Translations under genes and position numbers: made by a program
In this document: positions 33,433 to 42,890 of the stretch, one piece after another
Layout of the letters: each line of letters begins with the position of its first letter
Numbering within the stretch: position 1 is the stretch's first letter
The notes under the pieces: model-generated
What the model was told of the DNA's origin: nothing
The model's input: only the letters and a program-made list of their open reading frames with translations
Databases searched by the model: none
Assembly: GCF_002813915.1 (NCBI RefSeq)
Contig: NZ_CP019335.1
Location: 3,207,777 to 3,271,776 of the forward strand
Length of the DNA stretch: 64,000 bases
Reading direction: 5' to 3'
Origin: Tenacibaculum sp. SZ-18
GTDB taxonomy: Bacteria; Bacteroidota; Bacteroidia; Flavobacteriales; Flavobacteriaceae

Positions 33433-34440
33433 TTAACCACCAATGGTAATCATACTTCTATTTTGTTGATGTAAACTAGGATTTTCAAGTTTCTGCATAG
33501 AATCCATTCCTCCACGCATTTTATACTTTCTTTTAATCACTTTCTGAATAATTGGTTCAATGGATTTTCCCTCTCTTAATTTTGTTAATAGATTAGTTTC
33601 TGAATTTGAAAAAAGACAATTTTTAAGATTTCCATTAGCCGTTAAACGAATACGATTACAGGTATCGCAAAAAGGATTTGTTACTGAACTTATAATTCCG
33701 AAACTTCCTTTAAAAAATTTAATTTTATAATTCTTAGTAGTATCGTTTTTAGCGTCCGCTAATCGTTCAACATACTCTTTTTCAAACTCATCACACACGT
33801 TTCTCATAATTTCGTCATAAGAAATAATTTTTTCCTTTTCCCATTCATTACCATCAAATGGCATAAATTCAATAAAGCGAACAGAAATTGGAAGTTCTTT
33901 AGTGAGTTTAACAAAATCTATTATTTCAGTTTCGTTAAATCCTTTAATTAGAACAACATTTACTTTTACTCTGAATCCTTCATCAATTAAAAGTAATAAG
34001 TTTTCATATACTTTTTTAAACTGATCTCGTTTTGCGATATGTATAAACTTTTCTGTTGCCAAGGTATCTAAACTTATATTAACATCATTAACTCCATACC
34101 TTTTCAAAATGTTAATATGCCTGTCAATTAAAACAGCATTACTTGTAATTGACATTTGAACATTTAGTGCTGAAAGCATTTGAATTATTTTTGGAAAATC
34201 TTTTCTTAATAGTGGTTCACCTCCTGTTAACCGAATCTTATCAACACCATTTTTTACGAATACCTTTGCTATTTCATACACTTCTTCCGCCGTCATTATA
34301 TGACTTTTTGGAGAAAGTGGCACACCGTTAATTGGCATGCAGTATGTGCAACGTAAATTGCATTTTTCGGTTAAAGAAATTCTTAAATAATTATGATTTC
34401 TTTCAAATGTATCTTGTAGTATGTTTAAGCTTTCAGACAT
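33433..34440 (-). CDS. moaA: GTP 3',8-cyclase MoaA
   Basis: 335 aa. Radical SAM cluster motif CNLRCTYC (C27, C31, C34), GGEPLLRKDFP and the second cluster NPFCDTCNRIRLTANGNLKNC. The C-terminus ends ITIGG, the conserved Gly-Gly tail needed for activity. It converts GTP to 3',8-cH2GTP in molybdenum cofactor synthesis. It overlaps moaC/mogA by one base and is the last gene of the moaE-moaC/mogA-moaA operon. Confidence 0.96.
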   Translation of the reverse strand: MSESLNILQDTFERNHNYLRISLTEKCNLRCTYCMPINGVPLSPKSHIMTAEEVYEIAKVFVKNGVDKIRLTGGEPLLRKDFPKIIQMLSALNVQMSITSNAVLIDRHINILKRYGVNDVNISLDTLATEKFIHIAKRDQFKKVYENLLLLIDEGFRVKVNVVLIKGFNETEIIDFVKLTKELPISVRFIEFMPFDGNEWEKEKIISYDEIMRNVCDEFEKEYVERLADAKNDTTKNYKIKFFKGSFGIISSVTNPFCDTCNRIRLTANGNLKNCLFSNSETNLLTKLREGKSIEPIIQKVIKRKYKMRGGMDSMQKLENPSLHQQNRSMITIGG

Positions 34441-35348
34441 TAATCGTGATTTCCACCTTTTAATATATTAAAAACATGTAATAGATGAGGAAAAACTGCA
34501 TCCATAGATTCTTTTGCTCCATTAGTTGATCCTGGTAAAGCTAAAACCAATGTATCTCCAATTGTTCCTGCAACACTCCGAGATAACATAGCATAGGGCA
34601 TTCGGTTTTGACCGTAATCTCTGATGGCTTCTTCAATTCCCGGAATTCTCCTTTCTAAGACTGGAATCAAAGCTTCCGGAGTTACATCTCGATAAGACAA
34701 CCCTGTTCCTCCTGTAAAAATGACCAAATTATTCTCAGAAGCCCCTTCAATAGCTTTCTCTCTAATCTGTTGTAAATCATCAGGAATAATTTCATAACTA
34801 GAGATCACAACATTAGATTCTTCTAATTTATTAATAATTACTTTCCCTGTTTTATCTTCTTTTTTTCCTTCTACAATGGAATCAGAACAAACAATAACGC
34901 TCGCTGTTAATTGGGATTTATGTTTTATTTTGTAGCTGCTTTTACCTCCACTTTTTTCTAGTAATTTTATCGTACCAATTTCAACTTGCTTATCTATTGG
35001 TTTTAACATATCATACATAGTTAATGCAATAACACTTACTCCATGCATCGCTTCTACCTCAACACCAGTTTTGTAAATTGTTTTTACGATCATTTCAATT
35101 TTAACAGTTAATCCTTCAATGGTATAATTAACACCTGTAAACTCAACTGGTAGTGGGTGACAATCAGGTATTACATTGAATGTGTTTTTTACAGCTAGTA
35201 ATCCAGCCGCTTTAGCAATTTCAAACACGTTCCCTTTTGGAACTAAATTATTCTCAATGGCATCAATTGTTTCTTGTTTACTCACTTTTAAAATAGCCTG
35301 AGCAGTAGCCAAACGAAGTGTATTTATTTTATGTGTAATATCTACCAT
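34440..35348 (-). CDS. bifunctional MoaC / MogA(MoaB) fusion
   Basis: 302 aa. Residues 1-145 are MoaC-like (cyclic pyranopterin monophosphate synthase): MVDITHK, KGNVFEIAKAAG, DCHPLPV, GVEVEAMHGVSVIALTMYDM. Residues about 150-300 are MoaB/MogA-like (molybdopterin adenylyltransferase): ASVIVCSDSI, IFTGGTGLSYRDVTPEAL and LALPGSTNGAKESMD. Such MoaCB fusions occur in Bacteroidetes. It sits between moaE (3 bp away) and moaA (1-bp overlap). Confidence 0.93.
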   Translation of the reverse strand: MVDITHKINTLRLATAQAILKVSKQETIDAIENNLVPKGNVFEIAKAAGLLAVKNTFNVIPDCHPLPVEFTGVNYTIEGLTVKIEMIVKTIYKTGVEVEAMHGVSVIALTMYDMLKPIDKQVEIGTIKLLEKSGGKSSYKIKHKSQLTASVIVCSDSIVEGKKEDKTGKVIINKLEESNVVISSYEIIPDDLQQIREKAIEGASENNLVIFTGGTGLSYRDVTPEALIPVLERRIPGIEEAIRDYGQNRMPYAMLSRSVAGTIGDTLVLALPGSTNGAKESMDAVFPHLLHVFNILKGGNHD

Positions 35349-35351
35349 TTA

Positions 35352-35795
35352 CTAAGAATTTACTTTCCATTGATACGTTTGATCCTTGAATATTTCCTGT
35401 CCAAAAATTGGAACATCAGCCTTGATTCTTTCAACAACATATTCTAACGCCTCAAAAACAACTCTTCTTCTCGGGCTTGAAACAAAAACGAAAAGGCAGA
35501 TTTCTCCTGTCTTCACTAATCCTATGCTGTGATATATTTGCACACAAGTCAGCTCAAACTTTTCAAAAGTAGCTTCTCTTATTTCATAAAATTTTAAATT
35601 GGCCATTTCTTCGTAAGCAGAATATTGAATTCCAGCAACGATTTTACCATTAATTTCATCTCCTCTTACTTGACCTAAAAAAATATTATGTGCTCCAATA
35701 TTTCTTTGTGACTGGTATTTTTGAATAGAATTACCTATAAACTCAGCGGAAATGGCTCCTTCTCGAAATACATTATTTCTGCTCTTAATTTTCAT
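35352..35795 (-). CDS. moaE: molybdopterin synthase catalytic subunit MoaE
   Basis: 147 aa. Motifs LGQVRGDEINGKIVAGIQYSAYEEMA, HSIGLVKTGEICLFVFVSSPRR and the C-terminal PIFGQEIFKD correspond to the family's MPT-binding site. It converts precursor Z to molybdopterin with MoaD, whose gene is not in this window. First gene of the moa operon. Confidence 0.94.
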   Translation of the reverse strand: MKIKSRNNVFREGAISAEFIGNSIQKYQSQRNIGAHNIFLGQVRGDEINGKIVAGIQYSAYEEMANLKFYEIREATFEKFELTCVQIYHSIGLVKTGEICLFVFVSSPRRRVVFEALEYVVERIKADVPIFGQEIFKDQTYQWKVNS

Positions 35796-36589
35796 TATTA
35801 ATTATCCTAAAAATTACTATTTGTATTATTCGTAAATATTAAAACATATTAGAAACTTATAAAGATAAGATCTTTCTATCGCTCTATTTCATAAAATAAT
35901 TTAATTAAATAAAAACCAACCATTGACTACTTATTTAATAAGTGTCATACAAGGCAATTGGAAGTTTAACAACTCTACAGAATAACTAGTTAAGCTTTTC
36001 TGATTTTTTTAATTAATGATATAGTTTTTCTAACGAGTAATTTTCGTTTATTCTAAATTAATCTAAAAATTCTGAATCTACATCCACATCTTTAATTTTA
36101 ACAAGTTATAGTAACATTTACATACTTTATCTTCCTAAATACGTATGATTATTTTTCAGACCTAACTTTTATTTAGGTGTGATTTTAAACTAAGTTTTAC
36201 TGAAAAATATATGAACAAAATGTTATTAGTAATTCACTATCATTTACTAATAGAAATTAAGTGCTGGTTTTAAATAAATATTTCATTAAGTAATCCTTTA
36301 CTCTTTATTGATTATTTATGTGCATTATTTTTATTAAGGAGTTTTACATCTATCATACCATTAGAAAATATGATACTGTTGCTCTTATGACTTGAAGTTT
36401 ATGCTTCAAATAGCTGTGAGATGGTTCAATCTAAATTGAAGTAGAAAAAAATATAAAATTGATGTTTAATCTATTTACTTTTCAACGTTTATAACTATTT
36501 CTTAGTAAAGTAATTGTCACTTAGTTTTGGTATCAACTAAACACTAACAGAATATCTTACTAGTTTTGAATTATTGATTTTATTGTAGC
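35796..36589. other. long AT-rich intergenic region, no gene seen
   Basis: 794 bp between the moa operon and the coiled-coil pair, with no reading frame of protein-like composition. A small imperfect hairpin (TTGAAG/CTTCAA near 36391-36408) is the only structure noticed. Confidence 0.55.
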
Positions 36590-37141
36590 TCAAAAAGCTA
36601 GCCCAACTAAAATCCCAACACCTATACCAGCAGTTCCAATTAATATTTTTTCAAAAATGCTTTTACGTCTTTGACGCTTTCCTTCTTTATCGATAATATT
36701 AAGACTTTTTGTTGCTTTATCTAAGCTAGTTATAGTATAATCTAATGCTTTTTGAGTGCGGTCTAAAGTCTGTTGATTTCGTTCATATATTTTCAAGTCT
36801 AAACTATCTGATTCTTGAAAATTAAGTTTTAACTTCCTTTCTAAATCAATATTTCTGCGTAATGTTTCGGAATATTTCTCCACCAGTTCTTTAGTCATCT
36901 TGTCCTTATTAATAGTAGTTTGATAGATACTTTTCATAGCTAAAAATGACTTCTTGTTTACAAGATAAACTTCTGGCGTTTTAAATCTGTATAAACTATC
37001 TTTTTTAACTATTACAGGCTCTCCTATAAAATTTGCATACGAAGCTGGAATTTCAAGAATACGAACTGAATCTCTTGCTATCTGTCCAAAATTTGAAGCT
37101 TTAGAAAATAGAAATATCAGTAATATAATTTTTTTCATCAT
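36590..37141 (-). CDS. secreted coiled-coil protein with C-terminal hydrophobic helix
   Basis: 183 aa from ATG 37141; a start at 37186 would overlap the previous gene and precede the signal peptide. Signal IILLIFLFSKASNFGQ, a short beta-like part (VRILEIPASYANFIGEPVIV), a long helical coil (ELVEKYSETLRRNIDLERKLKL, then NQQTLDRTQKALDYTITSLDKATKSL), a basic patch (KRQRRKS) and a terminal hydrophobic segment (LIGTAGIGVGILVGLAF). Unknown family. It pairs with the gene at 37164-37547 and may form an envelope-spanning assembly. Confidence 0.65.
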   Translation of the reverse strand: MMKKIILLIFLFSKASNFGQIARDSVRILEIPASYANFIGEPVIVKKDSLYRFKTPEVYLVNKKSFLAMKSIYQTTINKDKMTKELVEKYSETLRRNIDLERKLKLNFQESDSLDLKIYERNQQTLDRTQKALDYTITSLDKATKSLNIIDKEGKRQRRKSIFEKILIGTAGIGVGILVGLAF

Positions 37142-37163
37142 TTTATTTTTTGTCTTTGATTTT

Positions 37164-37547
37164 CTAATTAATACCGAAAAGTCCATCTAATATCAATCTG
37201 TCTTGGACTAACTTATCGTTTATTACTCTTATAGAATCTTTAATGCTTTCTAATTCTTGCCAATCTTTAGCATTTTTTCTTTTAAAATGAAATATTAATG
37301 AATCACGTTTATGAATAATAAAATCTTTTTTGGCTTTCATTTGTTCGAATTCTATTTTAAAATTTTCGAGCTCGGTTTTCGCGTTAAGCATATTATTCTT
37401 TGAAACTTTAAGTTCGTTTCGCACATTATCCAATTCTATTTCAATTATTTTCCAGTTAGAACTTGACTTAAACACTAAGTAACCTATAATTAACAAAATT
37501 ATTATAGCTACTATTTGTAATAGCGTATTAATGTTATTACTTTTCAT
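37164..37547 (-). CDS. membrane-anchored coiled-coil protein, unknown function
   Basis: 127 aa. One N-terminal transmembrane helix (LLQIVAIIILLIIGYLVF) followed by about 100 residues of coiled coil (NVRNELKVSKNNMLNAKTELENFKIEFEQ). The next gene on the strand begins 22 bp after its stop. The two-gene arrangement (inner-membrane anchored coil plus exported coil) resembles trans-envelope linkers. No family name is supported. Confidence 0.65.
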   Translation of the reverse strand: MKSNNINTLLQIVAIIILLIIGYLVFKSSSNWKIIEIELDNVRNELKVSKNNMLNAKTELENFKIEFEQMKAKKDFIIHKRDSLIFHFKRKNAKDWQELESIKDSIRVINDKLVQDRLILDGLFGIN

Positions 37548-38224
37548 GAGGTTGGGTTGGTTAATTTTTGCACAAACTAAAATACTCGTATAACAAAACT
37601 AGCTGCACAAAATGATTAATTACTCTTGCGAACAAGACTTTTGTAAATTTAATATTTGTTTCTTATTCTATAGCTTAAATTTAAAGGGGTTTTACCCGAA
37701 AATTTTTGAGGGTTTTTATTGTTTCATTTCCTCAACAATTCAATAATAAGTTAAGAAGTATTGATATCTGATGTAACTCAAAAAGTACATCCATCTTAAA
37801 TTATTATGACGTCTTAAATAGCACAATTAGTGATAATAAGAAATAATTGAATCGAATAATAATAATTCAAAAATTAAGCTTCTAATTTGACTACACATAA
37901 TCTTTAATAATAGCAATACCTAAAATTCCTTTAAATATCGATTCATAAGCAACATTTTTTTATGCTAATAGAGAAATATTTCAACGGTATTCAGTGGGTT
38001 ATCAAAATATAATATCTTTTAAATTACGAAATAAAAGCTTTTACCGAAGTACAGTTATAATGTATCTAAACGTTTAAACTGCTGTTAACACTATTTATAA
38101 ATTTATTTTGTGACAATTAAATTGCGGTAATCATAAAATATTAAATAAAACTAAAATTTACTTTGTGAATCAAAAGAGTAAAATTTAAAGAATATTTACC
38201 TGCATTTATCAAATATTTAAAATA
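37548..38224. other. intergenic, no gene seen
   Basis: About 680 bp of AT-rich DNA between ssb's terminator and the coiled-coil pair; no ORF, repeat or RNA signature recognised. Confidence 0.55.
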
Positions 38225-38254
38225 AAAATCCAATAGTTAAAACTATTGGATTTT
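38225..38254. terminator. ssb terminator, perfect 14-bp stem
   Basis: AAAATCCAATAGTT (38225-38238) pairs fully with 38241-38254 across a 2-nt centre. The plus strand continues TTTTCC and the minus strand TTTTTATT. It lies 43 bp beyond the ssb stop. Confidence 0.75.
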
Positions 38255-38297
38255 CCTCTTTTTCATTTTCTTTTTTGGAGTATAGCAATTTCCCCCT

Positions 38298-38633
38298 CTA
38301 TTTATTTCCTAACATTAGAATTTCATTACATACAATTTCGGTGATATATTTCTTTTCTCCTGTCTCATTTTCATACGATTTATAAACCAATCTACCTTCA
38401 ATCATTACCTCACTTCCTTTATTTAAATAACTTTCAATAATTTCAGCAGTTTTACTCCAAGCAACTATATTGTGCCATTGTGTATCTGTTACCTTTTCTC
38501 CTTTTGAATTCTTGTAAGTTTCATTGGTAGCAATAGAAAATTTTGCTAATTTTTTACCAGATTCTAAAATGATTACTTCTGGTTTGTTTCCTAAATTCCC
38601 AATTAACTGTACTCTGTTTTTTAATGCGTTCAT
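38298..38633 (-). CDS. ssb: short single-stranded DNA-binding protein (SSB)
   Basis: 111 aa, a single OB fold: NRVQLIGNLGNKPEV, KLAKFSIATNETY, DTQWHNIVAWSKTAEII, YLNKGSEVMIEGRLVYKSYE and the closing strand. It lacks the Gly/Pro-rich linker and acidic DDDxPF tail with which full-length SSBs recruit partners. It is therefore probably a secondary SSB, as found on plasmids, phages or competence loci. Stand-alone gene with promoter box 38689-38696 and terminator 38225-38254. Confidence 0.9.
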   Translation of the reverse strand: MNALKNRVQLIGNLGNKPEVIILESGKKLAKFSIATNETYKNSKGEKVTDTQWHNIVAWSKTAEIIESYLNKGSEVMIEGRLVYKSYENETGEKKYITEIVCNEILMLGNK

Positions 38634-38688
38634 GTTATTTATTTTATTGTTTAACAGTTAAGACCTTGCCATTGAAAAATGACACTGC

Positions 38689-38696
38689 AAAGATGG
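38689..38696 (-). promoter_or_regulatory. -7 box of ssb
   Basis: Minus-strand CATCTTTG followed by CAGTGT. The TTTGCAGTGT core also occurs in the operator/promoter elements at 14871 and 28451. Confidence 0.55.
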
Positions 38697-38793
38697 ACCA
38701 CATTGAAAGATAGATTCGGTTGCAAAACAATTACTTTCGATTGTAAATATTTGTAGTCGATTACATTCAAATAATTTTATATATTTATGACCT

Positions 38794-39147
38794 ATGGAAA
38801 AAAGAGAATGTTTAGAATGTGGTACTCCATTAAAAGGAAGAGCCGATCAGAAGTTTTGTTCAGATTACTGCAGAAATACTTACAATAATAAAGTTGATAA
38901 AGACACTAAAAATTTAATCCGAAACATCAATAATCGACTTAAAAAAAACTACAAGATTCTTTCTGAATTGAATTCAAGTGGTAAAACAAAAGCATCACGA
39001 ACCAAATTATATGATAAAGGATTCGATTTTCAATTATTCACTTCACTTTATCAAACTAAAACTGGTAACACTTATTTTTATGTTTACAATCAAGGTTATT
39101 TGGCTTTGGAGAATGATCTTTTTTTATTGATTAAGAAGGAACTGTAA
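38794..39147 (+). CDS. zinc-ribbon protein, unknown function
   Basis: 117 aa. An N-terminal treble-clef/ribbon motif CLECGTPLKGRADQKFCSDYC (four to five cysteines, residues about 5-26) is followed by a helical linker and a C-terminal YFYVYNQGYLAL segment. Similar DUF2116-like proteins are common in Flavobacteria; the function is unknown. It is 42 bp upstream of the GIDE-domain gene. Confidence 0.8.
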   Translation: MEKRECLECGTPLKGRADQKFCSDYCRNTYNNKVDKDTKNLIRNINNRLKKNYKILSELNSSGKTKASRTKLYDKGFDFQLFTSLYQTKTGNTYFYVYNQGYLALENDLFLLIKKEL

Positions 39148-39189
39148 CTATTTTATAAAAACAGGTACTAATAAAATAAAAACTGACTC

Positions 39190-39870
39190 ATGGAACCATT
39201 TCTAATTCTAGTACCTATAATTTTCATTATTGTAATATGCTGCGGTTATTATTTTAATAACAAGCAATTTATCATTCGAACATTAAGAAAATTACCAAGT
39301 TCTGGAATAAGTGGTATTCGCACGAATCAATTAACTAAAGTAACAGGAAAAGCATTACATATTGAAAAACCTCTTATTGCTCCTTTCAGTAAAAGAGAAT
39401 GTATTTTTTATAGTATAAAAATTGAAGAAAAGCGCAGTTCTGGAAATAGTTCTCACTGGGCTACTTTAGTAAAAGATGTTCGTTTTCAACCGTTTTATGT
39501 GCAAAAAAATGGAGAATATATGATTGTTAATCCATCTAAAAATCCAATTAATTATAAAGCTCATTTAGTAGTTGATAAGAAAGCTTCTTCTCATACATTT
39601 AAAGAAAGCACACCTGAATTTGAAGCACTACTTCGTAGTTATAATATTAAGAGTAAAGGATTTTTAGGATTCAAAAAAAATATTAGATATAGAGAAGCTA
39701 TTATTGAAATTGGTGAAGAAATTACTGTAGCGGGTATTGCTAAATGGAAAAATTTAAAGGAACCAATTCCAAGCTATTCCTATTCAAAAATAGCTTCTTT
39801 AGAAAGCAATGAAAAACAAAAAATTATTATTACAGATTTACCAAGTAGAACAGTCAATAAAATACGATAG
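39190..39870 (+). CDS. membrane-anchored GIDE-domain protein
   Basis: 226 aa. One N-terminal transmembrane helix (LVPIIFIIVICCGYYF), then the GIDE core known from eukaryotic MUL1/MAPL mitochondrial E3 ligases: RTNQLTKVTGKALHIEKPLIAPFSKRECIFYSIKIEE and AIIEIGEEITVAGIAKWKNL. The RING finger of the eukaryotic proteins is absent. Prokaryotic GIDE proteins exist, but their function is unclear. Confidence 0.75.
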   Translation: MEPFLILVPIIFIIVICCGYYFNNKQFIIRTLRKLPSSGISGIRTNQLTKVTGKALHIEKPLIAPFSKRECIFYSIKIEEKRSSGNSSHWATLVKDVRFQPFYVQKNGEYMIVNPSKNPINYKAHLVVDKKASSHTFKESTPEFEALLRSYNIKSKGFLGFKKNIRYREAIIEIGEEITVAGIAKWKNLKEPIPSYSYSKIASLESNEKQKIIITDLPSRTVNKIR

Positions 39871-39876
39871 ATTATA

Positions 39877-40341
39877 CTACCATGAATTCCCTTTCATTTG
39901 TAAAGCTGCTTTTAAAATGTCTTTTTGACTAATTTGACCTACTAATTTACCATTTTCTACGATGGGAAATCTTCTTCTTTTAGATTCAAGAAATTTATTT
40001 GCCGCATCAAAAATATTCATGTTTCCATCAATAGTTTCTACTTCTTTCATCATCGCCTTTTGAACGGTATTATTCTGATCTACAGGTAAATTATAATATC
40101 TACTTTCTGAAATTTGTTTCATACAATCACCTTCGGAAATAATACCTATTAACTGATTTTGATTATTCACCACTGGCCCACCAGAAATCTTATTTTTTAT
40201 CAAAATCTCTATAACCTCCACAATAGATTGATCCTCTTTAAAAGTAATTAAACTTTTCGTCATGTAGTCGGAAACCAATATTGGTTGTGAAGGTTTTGTT
40301 ATAGTGGCGGCTCTTTTACCTTGAAAGCTTTTAATTCCCAT
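39877..40341 (-). CDS. tandem CBS-domain protein
   Basis: 154 aa. Two CBS motifs: VSDYMTKSLITFKEDQSIVEVIEILIKNKISGGPVV...GIISEGDCMKQI and VQKAMMKEVETIDGNMNIFDAANKFL...FPIVENGKLVGQISQKDIL. The pair forms one Bateman module that binds adenosine nucleotides. It probably acts as a regulatory subunit of an unknown partner. It converges on the GIDE gene with 6 bp between stops. Confidence 0.9.
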   Translation of the reverse strand: MGIKSFQGKRAATITKPSQPILVSDYMTKSLITFKEDQSIVEVIEILIKNKISGGPVVNNQNQLIGIISEGDCMKQISESRYYNLPVDQNNTVQKAMMKEVETIDGNMNIFDAANKFLESKRRRFPIVENGKLVGQISQKDILKAALQMKGNSW

Positions 40342-40535
40342 AATACAAAGTTTTGATTCACTTAAATATACTGATTTATAGTTGTTTAAAAAATAAAATA
40401 GCTCTGTTATTTAATTTTTATATTTTTAAAATCATTAAAACTAATACGCTTAATTAATTCATTTTCACGATTAAGCTAAAGTGTTATACTTAAAAAGTAT
40501 ATCCATAGCTTACTTTGTAAAAAAATAATTGACTA

Positions 40536-42827
40536 ATGAACACGACAAACAGAACGCTTACTTTATTTATATTAATTGCAGCTATATATTGGGGCTTTCA
40601 CGATATGAAACCAAGTTATAACAATGAAAATATCATAGCTCAAGATGAACTTTCTGTAAATAATGCATTAAACCATTTAAAACGTATTGCTGTTAAACCT
40701 CATCATGTTGGAATCGATGAGCATAAAAAAGTTCAAACTTACTTATTCAAAGAACTCCAAAAAATTGGTTTACAACCCGAAATTCAAACTGCTACTGTTT
40801 TCAATAAAAAGTGGAAAGCGGGAACAACTGTTGAAAATATTATTGCCAAAATTAAAGGAACTTCTAATGGTAAATCATTAGTTGTGGCTAGTCATTATGA
40901 TAGTAGTCCACACTCATCTATTGGTGCAGCTGACGCTGGATCGGGTATTGTAACGATTTTAGAAGGAATTAGAGCTTATTTGGCACAAAATAAAGTCCCA
41001 AAAAACGATATAATTATTCTCTTCTCTGATGCAGAAGAATTAGGACTATTGGGAGCAGAAGCATTCGTACAATATCATCCAGAAGCTAAAAATGTTGGCT
41101 TAGTGTTAAATTTTGAAGCTCGTGGAAGTGGTGGGCCTAGTTATATGCTCATGGAAACCAACGGAAAAAACAGTATTCTTATCGATGAATTTTTAAAAGC
41201 GAACCCGAACTTTCCGGCTGCAAATTCACTTATGTATAGCGTTTATAAAATGCTGCCAAATGATACTGACTTGACAGTTTTTAGAGAAGGTGGAAATATT
41301 AACGGTTTTAACTTTGCCTTCATTGGCGATCATTTCGATTATCACACAGTTCAAGACAACTATGTCAGGTTAGATAGATCGTCATTAGCACACCAAAAAG
41401 ATTATTTCGTAAGTAATTTAAAACATTTTTCTGAAATTGATTTGTCCAAATTGAATAGTAATGAAGATTACGTTTTTGTTAATTTCCCATTTTTAGATTT
41501 ACTGACCTTTCCTTTCAAATGGATTTTACCTTTAATTGTTTTTGCTTTAATTCTTACTTTTAGCCTCATAATTTTTGGAATAAAGAACAAAAAACTCACT
41601 ATCAAAGGGATTTTTAATGGGGTAATTCCTTTCAAAGGATCAGTGATCCTCGTCACACTTTTTAATTGGATCCTTTGGGAAATTATACTTTTTATTCATC
41701 CCGGTTACCAAGATATTTTACACGGATTCACCTATAATGGTTATATGTACATTTCAGCTTTCTGTTTACTTGATATTTGGTTAATTTTTAAAATTTATCA
41801 GAAGTTTACTAAAGTAAATTCAGCTGATTTGCTAGTTTTTCCAATACTATTTTGGATTATTATTAATGTTTTAATTTACTTTTATTTAAAAGGTGCAGCA
41901 TTCTTCCTACTTCCAACATTTATCGGAATTATTTCTCTCGCCATTCTAATATTTGGTAATAAGAAACCAAAGAATTTAATACTAGGTATATTAGCCATAC
42001 CAACCCTTTATATTTTTGCGCCGTTAATAAAAATGTTTCCAGTTGGTTTAGGGTTAAAAAACCTTTTTATTTCTGGATTATTTATCGCTCTTGTTACAGG
42101 ATTAGTTGTTCCTGTTTTTCATACAAAAAACAGAAAAAACTCTTGGACAATTTTGGCTGGTATCGGAGCAATAGTTTTCTTTTTATTAGCCACATTTAAT
42201 AGCGGTTTTTCCATTGAAAAAAGAAAGCCAAATAGTTTAGTTTACATTCAAGATGTTGACACCAAAAAAGCTTATTGGGGAACTTACAATAAAACACTAG
42301 ATAATTATACACAACAAATTTTCGATAAAAGTTTTTCTAAAGGAAGTATTGAAAATGCCGAAACTACAAACAAATACAGTAGAAAGTTTAACTATCAAAA
42401 GCAAGCTGACTATAAAGAAATTAAAACGTCCTTAATTACTACAAATAGAGATACTGTTGTTGGAAGTAATCGTTCCATTTGGCTAACATTGACTCCTCAA
42501 AGAGATATTACAACGTTTGAAATAATTAACAATAACAACATCAAAATCAATTCTCTTACTGCAAATGGAGTCAACTTATATAATAAAGTAACTGATTTAA
42601 AAAGACGAACCTTATTAACTTATCATTTAGGAAATCAAGATAAACAACTTGAACTTCAATTAGATTTCGAGAAAAACCAAGAATTGAATTTAATTATAAA
42701 TGAAATTTCAAATGACTTATTAACGCATCCTAAATTCAATTTAAAGCCAAGAGAAGATCATATGATGCCAATGCCTTTTGTAACTAACGACGCCATTATT
42801 AGTAGCAAGCAAATAATCATCAACTAA
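40536..42827 (+). CDS. M28-family aminopeptidase with polytopic C-terminal membrane domain
   Basis: 763 aa. An N-terminal signal anchor, then the M28 zinc-peptidase core at about residues 45-300: SLVVASHYDSSPHSSIGAADAGSGIV (first ligand H, bridging D), LFSDAEELGLLGAEAFV (catalytic and ligand Glu), NFEARGSGG, then HFDYHTVQDN with the last ligand. About nine transmembrane helices follow, and a beta-rich periplasmic end. This is the standard architecture of the bacteroidetes M28 membrane peptidases. Confidence 0.92.
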   Translation: MNTTNRTLTLFILIAAIYWGFHDMKPSYNNENIIAQDELSVNNALNHLKRIAVKPHHVGIDEHKKVQTYLFKELQKIGLQPEIQTATVFNKKWKAGTTVENIIAKIKGTSNGKSLVVASHYDSSPHSSIGAADAGSGIVTILEGIRAYLAQNKVPKNDIIILFSDAEELGLLGAEAFVQYHPEAKNVGLVLNFEARGSGGPSYMLMETNGKNSILIDEFLKANPNFPAANSLMYSVYKMLPNDTDLTVFREGGNINGFNFAFIGDHFDYHTVQDNYVRLDRSSLAHQKDYFVSNLKHFSEIDLSKLNSNEDYVFVNFPFLDLLTFPFKWILPLIVFALILTFSLIIFGIKNKKLTIKGIFNGVIPFKGSVILVTLFNWILWEIILFIHPGYQDILHGFTYNGYMYISAFCLLDIWLIFKIYQKFTKVNSADLLVFPILFWIIINVLIYFYLKGAAFFLLPTFIGIISLAILIFGNKKPKNLILGILAIPTLYIFAPLIKMFPVGLGLKNLFISGLFIALVTGLVVPVFHTKNRKNSWTILAGIGAIVFFLLATFNSGFSIEKRKPNSLVYIQDVDTKKAYWGTYNKTLDNYTQQIFDKSFSKGSIENAETTNKYSRKFNYQKQADYKEIKTSLITTNRDTVVGSNRSIWLTLTPQRDITTFEIINNNNIKINSLTANGVNLYNKVTDLKRRTLLTYHLGNQDKQLELQLDFEKNQELNLIINEISNDLLTHPKFNLKPREDHMMPMPFVTNDAIISSKQIIIN

Positions 42828-42877
42828 ATTTATTTGTATAAAAATATATAAGTAAATCTCTGGTTCACTATTTTACG

Positions 42878-42885
42878 TATCTTTG
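42878..42885 (+). promoter_or_regulatory. -7 box of tatA (leaderless transcript likely)
   Basis: TATCTTTG matches TAnnTTTG exactly and ends 5 nt before the ATG at 42891, so transcription would start at or next to the start codon. Confidence 0.6.
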
Positions 42886-42890
42886 TACTT

